Assembly (NCBI GenBank): GCA_030710605.1
Contig: CP092877.1
Location: 5,938,872-6,002,871, forward strand
DNA: 64,000 nt
From: Cordylochernes scorpioides
Taxonomy: Eukaryota; Arthropoda; Arachnida; Pseudoscorpiones; Chernetidae
Reading direction: 5' to 3'
In this document: piece after piece, positions 11,847 to 22,504 of the stretch
Position numbering within the stretch: the first letter of the stretch is position 1
Layout: each line of letters starts with the position of its first letter
Program-made: the position numbers and the translations under genes
The notes under the pieces: model-generated
Databases searched by the model: none
What the model was told of the DNA's origin: nothing
What the model saw: the letters and a program-made list of their open reading frames with translations, nothing else

Positions 11847-11888
11847 CCTGTATACCATGGTTTCAGGCTTTGGCTCTCTTCAGTACTG
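11847..11888 (-). ncRNA. Hammerhead ribozyme, degenerate
   Basis: On the minus strand: CTGAAGA (fits CUGANGA), a weakened stem II, GAAA, CCATGG closing a 3-bp stem III with a 2-nt loop, UA at the cleavage site, then TACAGG, the stem I 3' strand typical of the family. The 5' stem I strand (CCCAGTA) no longer pairs fully. Probably weak or inactive. Confidence 0.65.
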
Positions 11889-12322
11889 GGAAGGTTAACT
11901 GGGGTTATGAAATCTGTCGAATTTACCAAAAGCTGTTTGAGCTGGTGAGGTGGCAAGGGCCGATTTCCAGGCAATGATAAAACATAAAGTTGCGGGAAGA
12001 TGATATACATGTACCAAATAAGGGCCAAATTCCCAATCATGGAATATAGATTGACCTTTTGTCTAAATTTGCCAAAACTTGTTTATCATTCTTTGCCATC
12101 ACTAGTAGTTATTTTTACTAAGGTAATGCATAATTATTCTCCCTGATGCACAATTAAAGGTTGAGGTGCCTTTTTTGGTGATGAATATCATCATCCCGCA
12201 ACTTTATGTTGTATTCTTGCCTGAAAATCGGTCCTTGCTACTTAACCATCTTATACACCTGTTTGGTAAATTCGGCCGATAAAAATACTCCTATCGTAAA
12301 ATGTTATGAAATTGAAACCGCT

Positions 12323-12365
12323 CCTGTACTGATGAGGGCAATAGCCCGAAACCATAGTATACGGG
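12323..12365 (+). ncRNA. Type I hammerhead ribozyme
   Basis: All parts can be read. Stem I is CCTGTA (12323-12328) with TACGGG (12360-12365), 6 pairs including one G-U. The core is CTGATGA (12329-12335). Stem II is GGGC/GCCC with loop AATA (12336-12347). GAAA is at 12348-12351. Stem III is very short (A-U plus C-G, CCATAG, with one C-A mismatch), and the expected cleavage is after A12359 (GUA). The short stem III is like that of known animal hammerheads. The identical motif on the other arm is 53344-53386. Confidence 0.85.
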
Positions 12366-12481
12366 TTGGCTTTTTGTCTGAATTTGCCAAAACTGGTGTT
12401 TTGGCTCATTGTTTAGCATCACTAGTAGAGGGTGATGCATAGTGCCATCTTTCTGATGCACAATTAAAGGGAGAGATGCCT

Positions 12482-12720
12482 CTGAGGATACATATAAGAG
12501 TATATATTGTCGATAAATAAAGCAAGGGCAAATTTGGGAATAATTAATTTATTATAAGGGTATTTATAGGGAGAGAGTACAACTTACCCCAAGTTAAAGA
12601 TAATCCTAATGCGCCGCCTCAGCCACCGTCCCGTTTTCCTTATTTACAGATCAGCTTCCGAGAACCCCTCACACCTGTGGTCCCCCCGGGGTCCAGGGAT
12701 GATTGACAGGTATCCCATCT
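12482..12720. other. Conserved GC-rich segment, no assigned function
   Basis: Shared with 52985-53215 in the other arm. It contains a GC-rich stretch (CGCCGCCTCAGCCACCGTCC and onward) beside a TATAAATA-like run in the flank. I see no open reading frame or family signature. Confidence 0.3.
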
Positions 12721-12989
12721 AGATGGAGTTTCTTGACAATATTATTATTATAGTAAAGGACACGATCTCCTTTCGTTAAACGATGTGAATGATTTTATGT
12801 ATATTCAGTACATGTCAAATGAATGATCATTTATCTGTTATTAGACATACAATTCTGGATACTATAGATATTTTTATCGTATCTTATAAAGCAATATATT
12901 TCAAGCCCTGTATTATTTCAAATAGAAGCTACAGATAAAGGTATTTCAAAGTTATGCTTTTGAGCTTGGCAGGAAACAAAATGATATAT

Positions 12990-13189
12990 GATGTACTAGA
13001 GCGCCATCTGTTATCAAATTATAAAACTATTTTAGAGGCGTAATATTATTTTTAAAATAAAACAATTTCTACTGTCCTTACTGCGATGGAAAAATGAGCC
13101 AGGCCCTCTCTTTAATTTTTCCATCGCAGTAAGGACAGTAGAAATTGTTTTATTTTAAAAAGAATATTACGCCTCTAAAATAGTTTTAT
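12990..13189. mobile_element. Fold-back insertion, left arm only, with 12-bp TSD
   Basis: It is flanked by AAAATGATATAT (12978-12989 and 13190-13201). The insert has a 31-nt tail (12990-13020, containing GCGCCATCTGTTATC) and then a long near-perfect palindrome (13021-13189) whose arms include CTACTGTCCTTACTGCGATG. The right arm has a single uninterrupted target at about 52717-52730, the empty site. The catalytic core is truncated at the palindrome centre. Confidence 0.88.
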
Positions 13190-13201
13190 AAAATGATATA
13201 T

Positions 13202-14690
13202 ATTCAGAGCAATCCAAACACCTCAACAACCGCTAATAGAGGAATAAAACAACGTCAGATGTATTTATAAAATGATAGAAACAAAAAGAGAAACATATTT
13301 TTATAAAAATAAATTGGGGGAAATGTTTCCTACTGCGATCGAGACAATGCAGTAGTTCAATGTGCTGAATCAAATTTAGAATCTAACAATAAAATAAATT
13401 CAATAAACAAACTCCTAGAAACACATAAGGCATATAAATGGTGCAATTAAGTAATATTAAGTTTAACAGCCATTAGAAATGCGAGATAAATATTTACGGA
13501 TTAAACGTCCATGTATTCGGGAATGATAAGGAAGAAGAGAGACAAACGTTATTTACCAGGGTAATTAGGAAAGTGTGGGCCCACAAAATTACCTTGTTTT
13601 CTAAAAATTGTGCCATAAATTTGAGCAAGTTTTCAAAAACACGGATGTAATTGAAGATAATCAAGAACCCCTCTTTGTGGTATTTGAAGTAGTTTCCTCC
13701 AGTAACTTGCTAAATTAAACATGCTCTAGTTCACATTTTACTCGCTTCAAAAACTATAATTGCGAATTTAAAATTTATCTAACTTCTGATCAGTTATAAT
13801 CTGTTTGTTTGATATTGAAAATTAAATTTAATTGGGTTTGGTTATATTTCAACCTACTTTATATATAATTTCCATCTATATTAATATTTGGTATTATTTT
13901 AATGTGTTCTTATCTAAATATATTTATGGTAACCAAAAACCCCATTTTGGTGTATAATATAACAAGACAGTTGTGTTGTATAATAGAAACACCTCTGTAA
14001 ATAATTATAAGCATGATTGGCATGTGTCAATATATCACCATATGTAATGTACTCTGTACAAACTGAAGATAATAAATTAAACTGTGTAATAGAATAAGAG
14101 TTGAGCTAAATAGCAGAGATTGATATATAGAAGTCCAACAACGTTTAAGAACGAGGCTTAAAGATGTAGGACGTTACCAGGAAGTCGTTGAAAGTGTACA
14201 ATGACATATCTTCCGTGATTCACGCCCTTATTTCATCCAATGATGGTCCAGGTACTTCCTCATCGTAAAGATATTATTTTTTATCTGATGTGTCACACTT
14301 ATTTTTATTTTTTTGTATAATAGTAGTTTTAGTTTTATTTTGATTAATTTAAATTTCCGATCATAAATATTCTGATTTCATATTTTACCTTATATATCTA
14401 TCATCTTCTCTCCCTCTCTCTCGCAAATTGCTTTGTTTTTAAAATAGTGGGGTTTGCATTATAGAATTATATCGATTTTCAATGGTAGATAATTCGTGTT
14501 TCTAATTCAATTGTTAATCGCTTTACTGCTCATAATCAGAATTATTTCTTTGTAGAAATTCTTTTTGGGGATATACTCTGGATGGACAGGATTTATCCGT
14601 GGTCATATCTGCCCGAATGTTTATACTTTGCTTAGAAATTATTTTTACTTAACCTTACTTTAAATGCTGCTTCTACTAAATTAAATTTAT
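13202..14690. other. Arm sequence without identified genes
   Basis: AT-rich sequence matched in reverse at about 50860-52700. I see no coding signature, RNA gene or transposon end. Confidence 0.5.
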
Positions 14691-14902
14691 GATACATTAG
14701 CGCGCCATCTGTTATGAAAATTCGAAACTATTATAGTCGCGTATAATTCTTTTCAAAATTAAACAATTTCTACTGTCCTTACTGCAATGGAAAAATTAAT
14801 GGGAGGGCCTGGCTCATCAGTGGTGATATAGCGGTATGGTAGATTAAACTGGCGAAACCGCTGGGAGGGTTCATACGCGTCTATAATAGTTTCGAATTTT
14901 CA
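14691..14902. mobile_element. Fold-back family B element (left copy)
   Basis: It has a tail with GCGCGCCATCTGTTATG, then an inverted pair of units bearing AAACTATTATAG arms and pieces of the hammerhead-like core (CTGGCGAAACCGCTGGGAGG on the plus strand). Flanks TAAATTAAATTTAT and TAAATTAAAATAT are a decayed target duplication. The right-arm counterpart at 50579-50838 still has a perfect 13-bp duplication, so this insertion predates the arm duplication. The two copies have lost different internal parts. Confidence 0.75.
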
Positions 14903-14915
14903 TAAATTAAAATAT

Positions 14916-16255
14916 ACCCATGGGAATTTTTAAGCCATTCTCAATGCTCGTAATGTGTCTTCACTGGCCCTTTAAGTGAATCCGGAGCGTTGCCCGTATC
15001 ACTCGGCTAATTCTTAGAATATTTATATTGGAAGTGTACACAATGAAATGGGTAGTTGATAATTTCATATTCTTCCATTATTTTAACACACTTAAAGCGC
15101 TATGTCCTGAAAGGCACACTTACGACCAATTACGAGCAAACAAGTTTCATAGTCTTAAATATATTCGCTACATTAAAGTTATGATATGTTAAAGGTTATT
15201 TTCTTTCAATTTTGCTTGAGAAAATTTGTATAAGAAAGTTTAGAAATATTTGCACACAAGACAATAAACAGCGTAGATTAAAATAATTACACCAGATAGA
15301 ACAAAGAAAATAACTATTAGTTCATTTCATAATTCTAGAATATATTTATAAAATAGTTAAATTTAATATAAGAGACTTTGCTGGAGTCTGCTAAAGTCAG
15401 ATCCTATTATGATATTTTGAAGTCTGAAAAACTTGGACAATCCAACAATAGATATCTTGAAGTTTGTGGTCATCATAGCCAAATAAAATATCAAATCTGC
15501 CGCTACTTGGATTATTTAAAATTCTTTTGAATTAGCCACGAATTATAACAAATTGAGTGTTATAAAAATTGGGTTAAATATACTTTGGAATACTTTGTTG
15601 AAAGAAACTTTGGTATGTTTCATTTGTATTAAATTTTAATGTCACCATTCTGAATCTTTTATAACACCATAACAGAAATATTATCCATTATTTCCTGGTT
15701 TTCAATACTAACTGGTCAGGAATATGCCATTTCCTTCATGTAATTTCTTATGGATTGTTGTGTTTAATATTATCCAAGTTTATATTGGCTTATGGAATTT
15801 ATAGTCATTCACTAAATTAGTCATGATATGTTTCCTATGATTTCCTGGTGAATTTTCAATTGAGGATAATATCGTTTGTTTATTTGATTATCTTAATTCG
15901 TTGAATGTTTTATATGTATTTCCAAACGGGTTGTGGAATGGTTGCGTGATATGTGGCCCCAGTTCGCGCTCGCTGAAGCAAAGTGTGGTCGCCACAGGGT
16001 CATTTGAATGATTTCCTTTTAATTAATATTTTAGAGCACTTTTAATAAATATATTTTAACGTTTTTGAGTTAAATTTTAAAATGTTGTAATGTTAAAATA
16101 TATTTTTACCTTGTTAATTCAATTTTTTGTTGTTTTATAATAATGAAGATGCAAATTACATTGTTGTTGTTGTTTATTATCGTTTATTTAAATGAAAATA
16201 CATGGCATGTGATGATGATAACAAAAAATGAATTTTTAAATTAATATACAAAATA
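14916..16255. other. Arm sequence, no gene; Helitron-like 3' end at about 14978
   Basis: At 14978-15014 the sequence GGAGCGTTGCCCG...CTCGGCTAATT resembles a decayed Helitron 3' hairpin plus CTAR. The counterpart at 50472-50512 reads the same in reverse. The rest (matched at 49160-50560) shows nothing I can assign. Confidence 0.4.
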
Positions 16256-16400
16256 ATTTAAATAAAAAGGCATATACTGGATCAAAATATCATTTATTTT
16301 ACCAATATTTCAGTTGGGTAAACGCCAACTGAATCAAGGTATTATGACATTTTAAATTGTGTCAACAACAAATTCAGCGCCTTTTCAAAAATATACAAAA
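16256..16400 (-). repeat. PLE-terminal-like repeat, family D
   Basis: The minus strand reads CCTTGATTCAGTTGGCG...ACTGAAATATTGGTAAAATAAA, the same unit as at 21475-21600, 21990-22125, 44095-44185 and 49060-49150. Its layout (purine-rich box, GGC hairpin, CTGAAA, AATAAA) parallels the PLE terminal units at 34360-34420. The right-arm copy is 49020-49160. Confidence 0.5.
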
Positions 16401-16539
16401 ATAAGTGAAAAAAAAAGAAAAAATTAATTATAAAATTCACAAGCGTGACAATATACATTTTGCCATTTCCCAAAAACCTCCGCTTCACGAAAAGGTGTGA
16501 AATGTGCATATTAAAGAATTATAAAGCCTGCTACCTGCT

Positions 16540-16700
16540 TGTAAAGGCATGTTTAGGGGAGCGCCAGTAGGTAATGTGGTCAGTTAATCAGGCCATTGTA
16601 GGAACAGCTCCTTGAGAAATGTGCAGAAAGGACGGCAGCTGGGGCGGCCATCACCTTAACGTCCCTCTGGCACAACTATCTGGTCCGCCTGCCAGATTGT
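16540..16700. other. GC-rich conserved patch
   Basis: Matched at 48700-48860. It is GC-rich against an AT-rich background (for example GGACGGCAGCTGGGGCGGCC). Stops occur in all frames that I translated. Function unknown. Confidence 0.3.
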
Positions 16701-17144
16701 ACGCTAATTTGATAATTTATATTGTGGCGAAGGAATAATTTATATTTTATTATTTAATTTAATTAATCAATGAGAAAATACTCAACATAATATTACGCTT
16801 ATAAAATAAATAAAGCTTCCAGGATTAAGTTTCTTGTTCAAATATTTATTTTCACACAAGCTTTCAGACTTGTCAGTCCGAAACTTAGCCCTGGAAACTT
16901 TATTTATTTTATAATATTATAAATTAGGGAAATACGTTTATATATGATCTTACTATGTATTTGTAAAATCACCATAAATTATCTTTAGCTTGGTTGTTCA
17001 ATATTCTCTAGTTGTATATAGTTTTGTTGGTAAATTAAATTTTATTGCCCTCTATCGTTAAAATTTTACACAAATAAATTTACTGGCAATGCGTTTCTTT
17101 TTAAATCTCTACAGACCTTACTGCAATGATATGATTTAATGAAT

Positions 17145-17210
17145 GAGAGGGCTTGGCTCATCAGTAGTGAACCCTCTCAGCGGTTTCGCCAAATTAATCT
17201 CTAGACCGCT
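17145..17210 (-). ncRNA. Reverse-order hammerhead core, unit 1
   Basis: The minus strand is identical to the core at 17961-18026: stem III AGCGGT/ACCGCT, cleavage site GTC, stem II TTGGC/GCCAA, GAAA, CTGATGA, and capping helix GAGAGGG/CCCTCTC. See 17961-18026 for the geometry. Confidence 0.7.
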
Positions 17211-17526
17211 CTACTATTGTATTGGACTGGTTTTGTTATATACCCTGCATTTTCTATGGAAGGCAGCTAAATGGTGTTTAGTGAACTATGGACATAAGCT
17301 TATAGGTCTGTAGAGGTACATACATATAAATTTCAAGGTATTGCATCGAGCAAAGCTCTTCCGCGCAAAACATGTTTTCATAACCATTATATATTAGTAA
17401 ATTAAATTTTATTGCCCTCTATCGTTAAAATTTTACACAAATAAATTTACTGGCAATGCGTTTCTTTTTAATTTTTTTTTTTTTTAATCTCTACAGACCT
17501 TACTGCAATGATATGATTTAATGAAT

Positions 17527-17592
17527 GAGAGGGCTTGGCTCATCAGTAGTGAACCCTCTCAGCGGTTTCGCCAAATTAATCTCTAGACCGCT
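17527..17592 (-). ncRNA. Reverse-order hammerhead core, unit 2
   Basis: The second copy in the same orientation as unit 1, with every box and helix intact (GAGAGGG complement at 17527-17533, ACCGCT complement at 17587-17592). Confidence 0.7.
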
Positions 17593-17960
17593 CTACTATT
17601 GTATTGGACTGGTTTTGTTATATACCCTGCATTTTCTATGGAAGGCAGCTAAATGGTGTTTAGTGAACTATGGACATAAGCTTATAGGTCTGTAGAGATT
17701 TAAAAAGAAACGCATTGCCAGTAAATTTATTTGTGTAAAATTTTAACGATAGAGGGCAATAAAATTTAATTTACTAATATATAATGGTTATGAAAACATG
17801 TTTTGCGCGGAAGAGCTTTGCTCGATGCAATACCTTGAAATTTATATGTATGTACCTCTACAGACCTATAAGCTTATGTCCATAGTTCATTAAACACCAT
17901 TTAGCTGCCTTCCATAGAAAATGCAGGGTATATAACAAAACCAGTCCAATACAATAGTAG

Positions 17961-18026
17961 AGCGGTCTAGAGATTAATTTGGCGAAACCGCTGAGAGGGT
18001 TCACTACTGATGAGCCAAGCCCTCTC
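17961..18026 (+). ncRNA. Reverse-order (3-2-1) hammerhead core, family A
   Basis: In order: AGCGGT (17961-17966, stem III), C17967 as the cleavage position (GUC), TAGAGA (stem I strand), TTGGC (17979-17983, stem II), GAAA (17984-17987), CCGCT (to 17992, stem III partner), GAGAGGG (17993-17999, extra helix), TCACTA (stem I partner), CTGATGA (18007-18013), GCCAA (18014-18018, stem II partner), CCCTCTC (18020-18026, extra helix partner). The hammerhead-required details are met: G-C at the base of stem II, A-U closing stem III, U-A at the base of stem I. Only the linear strand order is abnormal. Activity is inferred, not shown. Confidence 0.7.
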
Positions 18027-18120
18027 ATTCATTAAATCATATCATTGCAGTAAGGTCTGTAGAGATTTAAAAAGAAACACATTGCCAGTAAATTTATTTG
18101 TGTAAAATAGTTTTGTTGGT

Positions 18121-19750
18121 TAGTTGATAATTGTCGACTAGTGCTGACGTCATCAATAAATACTTTCACATATTAAGATATACAAAGACTTGATTTCTAT
18201 ACGCTACAATATTATGTTTGCATTTAATTTATTACCGGAAAATATTTTCAAATATACAACTTATATTTATATTCAGTATGATATCCCATATATTTATATT
18301 TTTATGTAAGATATAACAACCTATAAGTGTATAACAATTTTTTTTCGAACACTAAATATTATAATTTTTTATTAAATTTTAATATATTTTAATAATTCAA
18401 AGGCCAAAATTGTTGTTTTTTTATCACCTTATTCTGACCTGGAACCTCTATAGAATATCTAAAGTATTGTTTCTGGGTAGATAGCAGTCATGATAAACTG
18501 AAAAATAAAGTGTCCGGGGATAGCAGTCATGGAGGTATCTTAATTTATTAGTATTCTGAATGTGAGTTTTTTGAATTTCTCTCAATCAAATATATATATA
18601 TATAAATTTTAGAGAGATTTGTATTTTCAAATTTTCTGAATAAAATAAATTTACCGCATCTTCGTGATTAGTACATTAGAAAGGCAACTATGAAATCACA
18701 TCCAATCACTTTATAGAGTTGAATTATCGAAGGGAGATTCTCGGCTGAAGAGATAAGGTTCTGTCTTAGCAAAAATAAAATTATTTTGATATTTTACCTT
18801 AAATGTTTGGTTCATGAAAAAAATATTGTTGCAGAATTTGGGCTGAAATATCTAAGTAATATAAATTTGACTATCATGTGGCGATTTTGTAATTTGCCAT
18901 TTCACTTCAAGCTGTTTTAAAGGAGGATCGGTCCAGGGCTTTATTCTTTTACATAAAATGAAGTCTGTTTATTTCGAATATTTTGCGTTCAGGTTTTATT
19001 TTAATATAATGACAATTATACACAAGAATATATCGATACAGTTAACGTAACTTGAAGGGTAATGTTCATATAATTCGCATCTTTTAAACTTAATGTTAAT
19101 TTATCGACATTCTAAAAACAACTAATAAAGTTCGAACATTGGCGGTGGATAAATTTTCTACGGTTGATCTGAAAGGTATTATGAAAAGCTCTAAAATACT
19201 CTTGTTAAAAGTTATCAACCTTTAAGGCTTGTATTATTATATATATTTTTTTTCATAGAAAATATTTTATAAGGTTGTCCCAAAAGTTAGTAAACACATG
19301 CGAAAATTGAAATACCAATGTTATTCGCAGATATGTATAATGTCTTTGTATTATGTATAAAGTAATTGTATTATGTATTATTATGTATTCGATGTAATAG
19401 TATTATTCGCCAAGTAATAATAAAACAAGATTTTAAGAAAATACGAAATTTTGGGAAAACCTTATAAGATAAAGTGTTTGAAAGTCTACACGCGAGAGAC
19501 ATATATTTTTTCAAGAACGATGCTGATCAAACTCCAGGATTTGAAATAATATCTTCATATTCAGCAAATAGGTCATTGTCTGGAGGGGGATTAGCCCAAG
19601 CCGGAGAGGCTTCCCTGGCTAAAGAAAACTGCAAATATTTATCATCACTTTCTTGTGAACATTATCAAGAATCATCATTGTATTTTCAGTATTCACTATT
19701 TAACACCACTGACTAAATATCTTTTTAATATAATTAATTGTACGTCTAGT
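18121..19750. other. Arm sequence without identified genes
   Basis: AT-rich sequence with a short (TA)n run near 18590. It is matched at 46500-48060. The 80-residue frame at 19474-19716 is not conserved in the other arm. Nothing else can be assigned. Confidence 0.5.
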
Positions 19751-19759
19751 TTGAATGTT

Positions 19760-19900
19760 GAAAATCTATAATCCTCACTGCAACGAGCGAATAATATTCA
19801 TTGGTAGGCCACGGCCTATCAGTAGTGAATTCTTTACCACTTTACTATCCAAACCAATTTACTTGGTTATTCGTCTTGTTGCCAAGATAGTATGTGATGT
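19760..19900 (-). repeat. Third reverse-order hammerhead family, damaged left copy
   Basis: The minus strand carries AAATTGGTTTGG, CACTACTGATAGGCC and CCTACCAATG, matching 45816-45884 in the right arm, but the segment with the GAAA strand (GAGAAACCAAT) has been deleted here. It ends with CGTTGCAGTGAGG, the same downstream box as families A and B. Confidence 0.6.
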
Positions 19901-20039
19901 TATTGCAGAATATATATATCTACCCTGGGTGTGTGTGCGGAAATGAAGTAAATACCGGATCATAATTACTCAATTAACTATAACCAAAATTTGCTTGAAT
20001 ATCATAACCAAGATCCCCTATAGAGTCGAGTATACAGAT

Positions 20040-20190
20040 CTCTTTGAAGCGGCATGGTTGATAAAACTGGCGCTGGGAGGCTGATAAACAAGGCCCTCCC
20101 CAATATTTTCTATAATCGCAGCACGGACAGTATAAAGGTTTTATTATCGCGCTTAATAGTTTAATTTCTTGTAAATTTACGGGTTTTACA
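20040..20190 (+). repeat. Degenerate reverse-order hammerhead relative (family B-like)
   Basis: The plus strand has AAGCGGCATGG, CTGGCGCTGGGAGG, CTGATAAACAAGG and CCCTCC in the same order as family B, but the GAAA box and the stem I strand are deleted. The helix GGGAGG/CCCTCC remains. The right-arm copy is 45535-45660. Confidence 0.6.
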
Positions 20191-20220
20191 TTACAGTATT
20201 AATGTGGAAATATCAAGCCT

Positions 20221-20310
20221 CCAGGGATAGGTTTCTTTAAATATTTTTAAATTCACAAATCTCTCTCTAGTTTTGGGGTATGGAAGCCCTTCTACAGGAG
20301 AAAAACACTA
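20221..20310 (-). repeat. PLE-terminal-like unit
   Basis: The minus strand begins CTCCTGTAGAAGGGC and ends GAAACCTATCCCTGGAGG, the same plan as the PLE terminal units near 48350 and 48535. The stem II/GAAA part is mutated (CATACCCCAAAAC). Its counterpart is near 45375-45465. Confidence 0.5.
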
Positions 20311-21474
20311 TACAATTCAGTGTATAAAGTTATGTAAATTAATGGAGTGGTTACCTTCGTATTACCAATTAGGGAATTATAGTAAAATATTGAATTGATG
20401 AAAATATTTCTTTCATATCCAAACACACGTATATTCAATAGTTGAAAATTACATATCATGTAAAAATCCCGAAGATAGCAAACATATAAAATGGTAAGCC
20501 TATTGTGAAATATATAAATTTTGGAGATCTATCCAGGGCGGGGATAACGATCAGAGGTACAATTAAAATAATGAATATCGCCAAAAAATGGTATTGGTAA
20601 CGAGAGAGCAATGAATCATACCACTTCGCCCCATACCACCACATTAATAGGGTCGGCAATTAGGTAGATTGGTGGTGGCCAGGCCTAATAAATCAGCTAA
20701 CAATAAATATTTACACAACTATTGGCATCAGCCAAACAATAGCTCGCACCGCAAATTGTCACTTTGTCAGCCTACGATTTGCCAAATTATTAAAATTAAT
20801 ATCGACCATTGAAAACCAATAACTGCGAAATTGATCGGGGTAAAAAACTGCCAAGTTATTGTCTCGAAACTGTCACCTGCTTCTTTAATTGTCCGGGCTC
20901 TTCAACTTCGGCTTTTTTTCTTGCCTGTTCGTCTGGGAGATAAGAAAGATTGCAATGTGAATTTGTATTGCTGTCTGTCCAGGTTCCTAGTGTTGATTTT
21001 TTGTTTTTACATTCTTTCTGAATGCCTTTTTAAACTGAACTTATCATTAATAGGGGTTTTGACTTTTAAACTTTAGAACTACTTAGTTTTTATATAAATT
21101 TATATCTATTCATTATTCAAATTTGTGTAATTTTGTAGTTTTTAAATAAATTTGATATATTAAGGTATATAGACATTGTGGGGAGATGTCTGAATTTAAG
21201 AAATAAAAATGTAAATATTTAAAAGAAAGGGCAAAACTGCAACAATTTTAATTTATATATTGGAGAATCTTTAACTTATTTCATCTTCAACAGGAGCCGA
21301 ATTTACATTCACAGCGTGGTTATTTGAATGGTATCAAGTAATAGCAAATTATGGTCGTTGTTTGGAAGTTAATATAAAGCTGAGATTTTTATCTTCAATT
21401 GAGAATTAAAGGTGAGCGTTTAGCTTTCTTAACCAGCTATATAACCTTTTCTCTCTAATGAAATAAAGTAGATT
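20311..21474. other. Arm sequence without identified genes
   Basis: Matched at 44200-45360. The frames at 20456-20659 (minus) and 45009-45215 (plus) are homologous, hydrophobic, and nearly identical apart from indels. They follow from arm identity and have no codon-level support for being genes. Confidence 0.45.
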
Positions 21475-22125
21475 ATTTAAATAAAAAACATATATTGGAT
21501 CAAACTAATTTATTTTACCAATATTTCAGTTGGCTGAACGCCAACCTTTATCAAGGTATTATAACATCTTAAAGTGTGTCAACAACAAACTCAGCGCCAC
21601 ATAACGTCAATAGAATTAGGTTTTAAAAATATTTTTGCTTATATTCAATGGGTGAAAAAAATTGATATATAAATTAATATTATGGACAAAAATATTTTTT
21701 GTAAAATGAGGGTGTGAATATTTTGAATATTAACAATAACGCCTATTTTATATTTACAATTATTTGTACTATGTGTAAAAAGATTTTTTATATAAAAATA
21801 AAATAAATACTACACATAGTACAAATAATTGTAAATATAAAATAGGAGTTATTGTTAATATTCAAAATATTCAAACCCTTATTTTACAAAAAAAATATTT
21901 TTGTCTATAATATTAATATATATCTCTTTTTTTTTTCCTCCCCATTAAATATAAGCAAAAAATTATTTAAAAACTTAATTTTATTGACGTTATGTGGAAC
22001 TGAGTTTGTTGTTGACACACTTTAAAATGTTATAATACCTTGATAAAGGTTGGCGTTCAGTTAACTGAAATATTGGTAAAATAAATTAATTTGATCCAAT
22101 ATATGCCTTTTTATTTAAATATTTA
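21475..22125. repeat. Fold-back with PLE-terminal-like ends (family D)
   Basis: A long palindrome of about 650 bp with its centre near 21795. Its two ends carry the family D unit in opposite orientation (CCAATATTTCAGTTGGC and GCGTTCAGTTAACTGAAAT). The right arm keeps one half plus the centre (43590-44190) and lacks most of the other half. Confidence 0.75.
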
Positions 22126-22197
22126 TTTATGGATTGCTCTAATTTCAAAAAGAGTATATTATTTGTAACAATGTGTTTATTTTCAATAATAACATCA

Positions 22198-22497
22198 TGG
22201 AAGGCTGGTTAAACCGTTTGGTTTTCGACCACTAGGACCCGGGTTCGAACCCGCATTGGACACTTTTTTCTGTTTAAAGAAAAAAAATGCTCCAATGGCC
22301 CCCGATTCTTGCAAAAGTCCAACCCCACCAGCGAGTGCAAATTACCAAACGGGGCTCTGGCATTAGTAAGTGCAAAGTCGAACTGCTTTTCACATGTGTA
22401 GACATGTGGTGCACTTACAGTAAAAGCAGTCGCTAACTACCCACCATGATTATCATGGCCTGTACCACGTGTACTAGGGATAAGCAAAAAAAAAAAA
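22198..22497 (+). mobile_element. tRNA-derived SINE, left arm only
   Basis: The head is tRNA-like, with a perfect B-box (GGTTCGAACCC in CCCGGGTTCGAACCCGC) and an A-box-like GGCTGGTTAAACC upstream. It ends in a run of about 14 A. It is flanked by AACATCA (22191-22197 and 22498-22504). The right arm has the empty site AATAATAACATCAAATATT in reverse at about 43490-43508. RNA polymerase III transcription is inferred from the boxes. Confidence 0.85.
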
Positions 22498-22504
22498 AAC
22501 ATCA

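Larger units (their letters stand above)
11780..12480. repeat. Hammerhead-bearing fold-back/retrozyme-like repeat (left copy)
   Basis: Two related units face each other: a minus-strand unit with a core at 11847-11888 and a plus-strand unit with a core at 12323-12365. Each carries the modules AACTTTATGTTGTAT, GGTAAATTCGGCC and CACTAGTA, and both ends have TTTAATTGTGCATCAG-like sequence. There is no reading frame of note: the 78-residue frame 12206-12442 runs through the ribozyme. The right-arm copy is at 53230-53985. It resembles small hammerhead retroelements known as retrozymes. Confidence 0.7.
17032..18106. mobile_element. Composite family A fold-back insertion, left arm only, 14-bp TSD
   Basis: It is bounded by ATAGTTTTGTTGGT (17018-17031 and 18107-18120). 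The insert has a 31-nt tail (17032-17062), then two units in one orientation (starting near 17063 and 17427) and a third in the opposite orientation, ending 18106. Each unit has GCAATGCGTTTC, CCTTACTGCAATGATATG and a reverse-order hammerhead core. The right arm has the empty site (CCAAAGAAACTATATA, about 48063-48078). It has no reading frame and is non-autonomous. Confidence 0.9.

Noticed and set aside
17961..18026. HDV-like ribozyme (nested pseudoknot)
   Set aside because: The pairing order and the presence of exact GAAA, CUGAUGA and GUH boxes fit hammerhead strands and not the HDV double pseudoknot.
20456..20659. Hydrophobic 67-residue frame conserved in both arms
   Set aside because: Conservation equals that of surrounding non-coding sequence, and indels in the right copy change the protein; not enough to call a gene.
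22205..22260. Functional tRNA gene
   Set aside because: Only the promoter boxes and part of a cloverleaf are recognisable, and the unit continues into an unrelated body and poly(A); it is a SINE.
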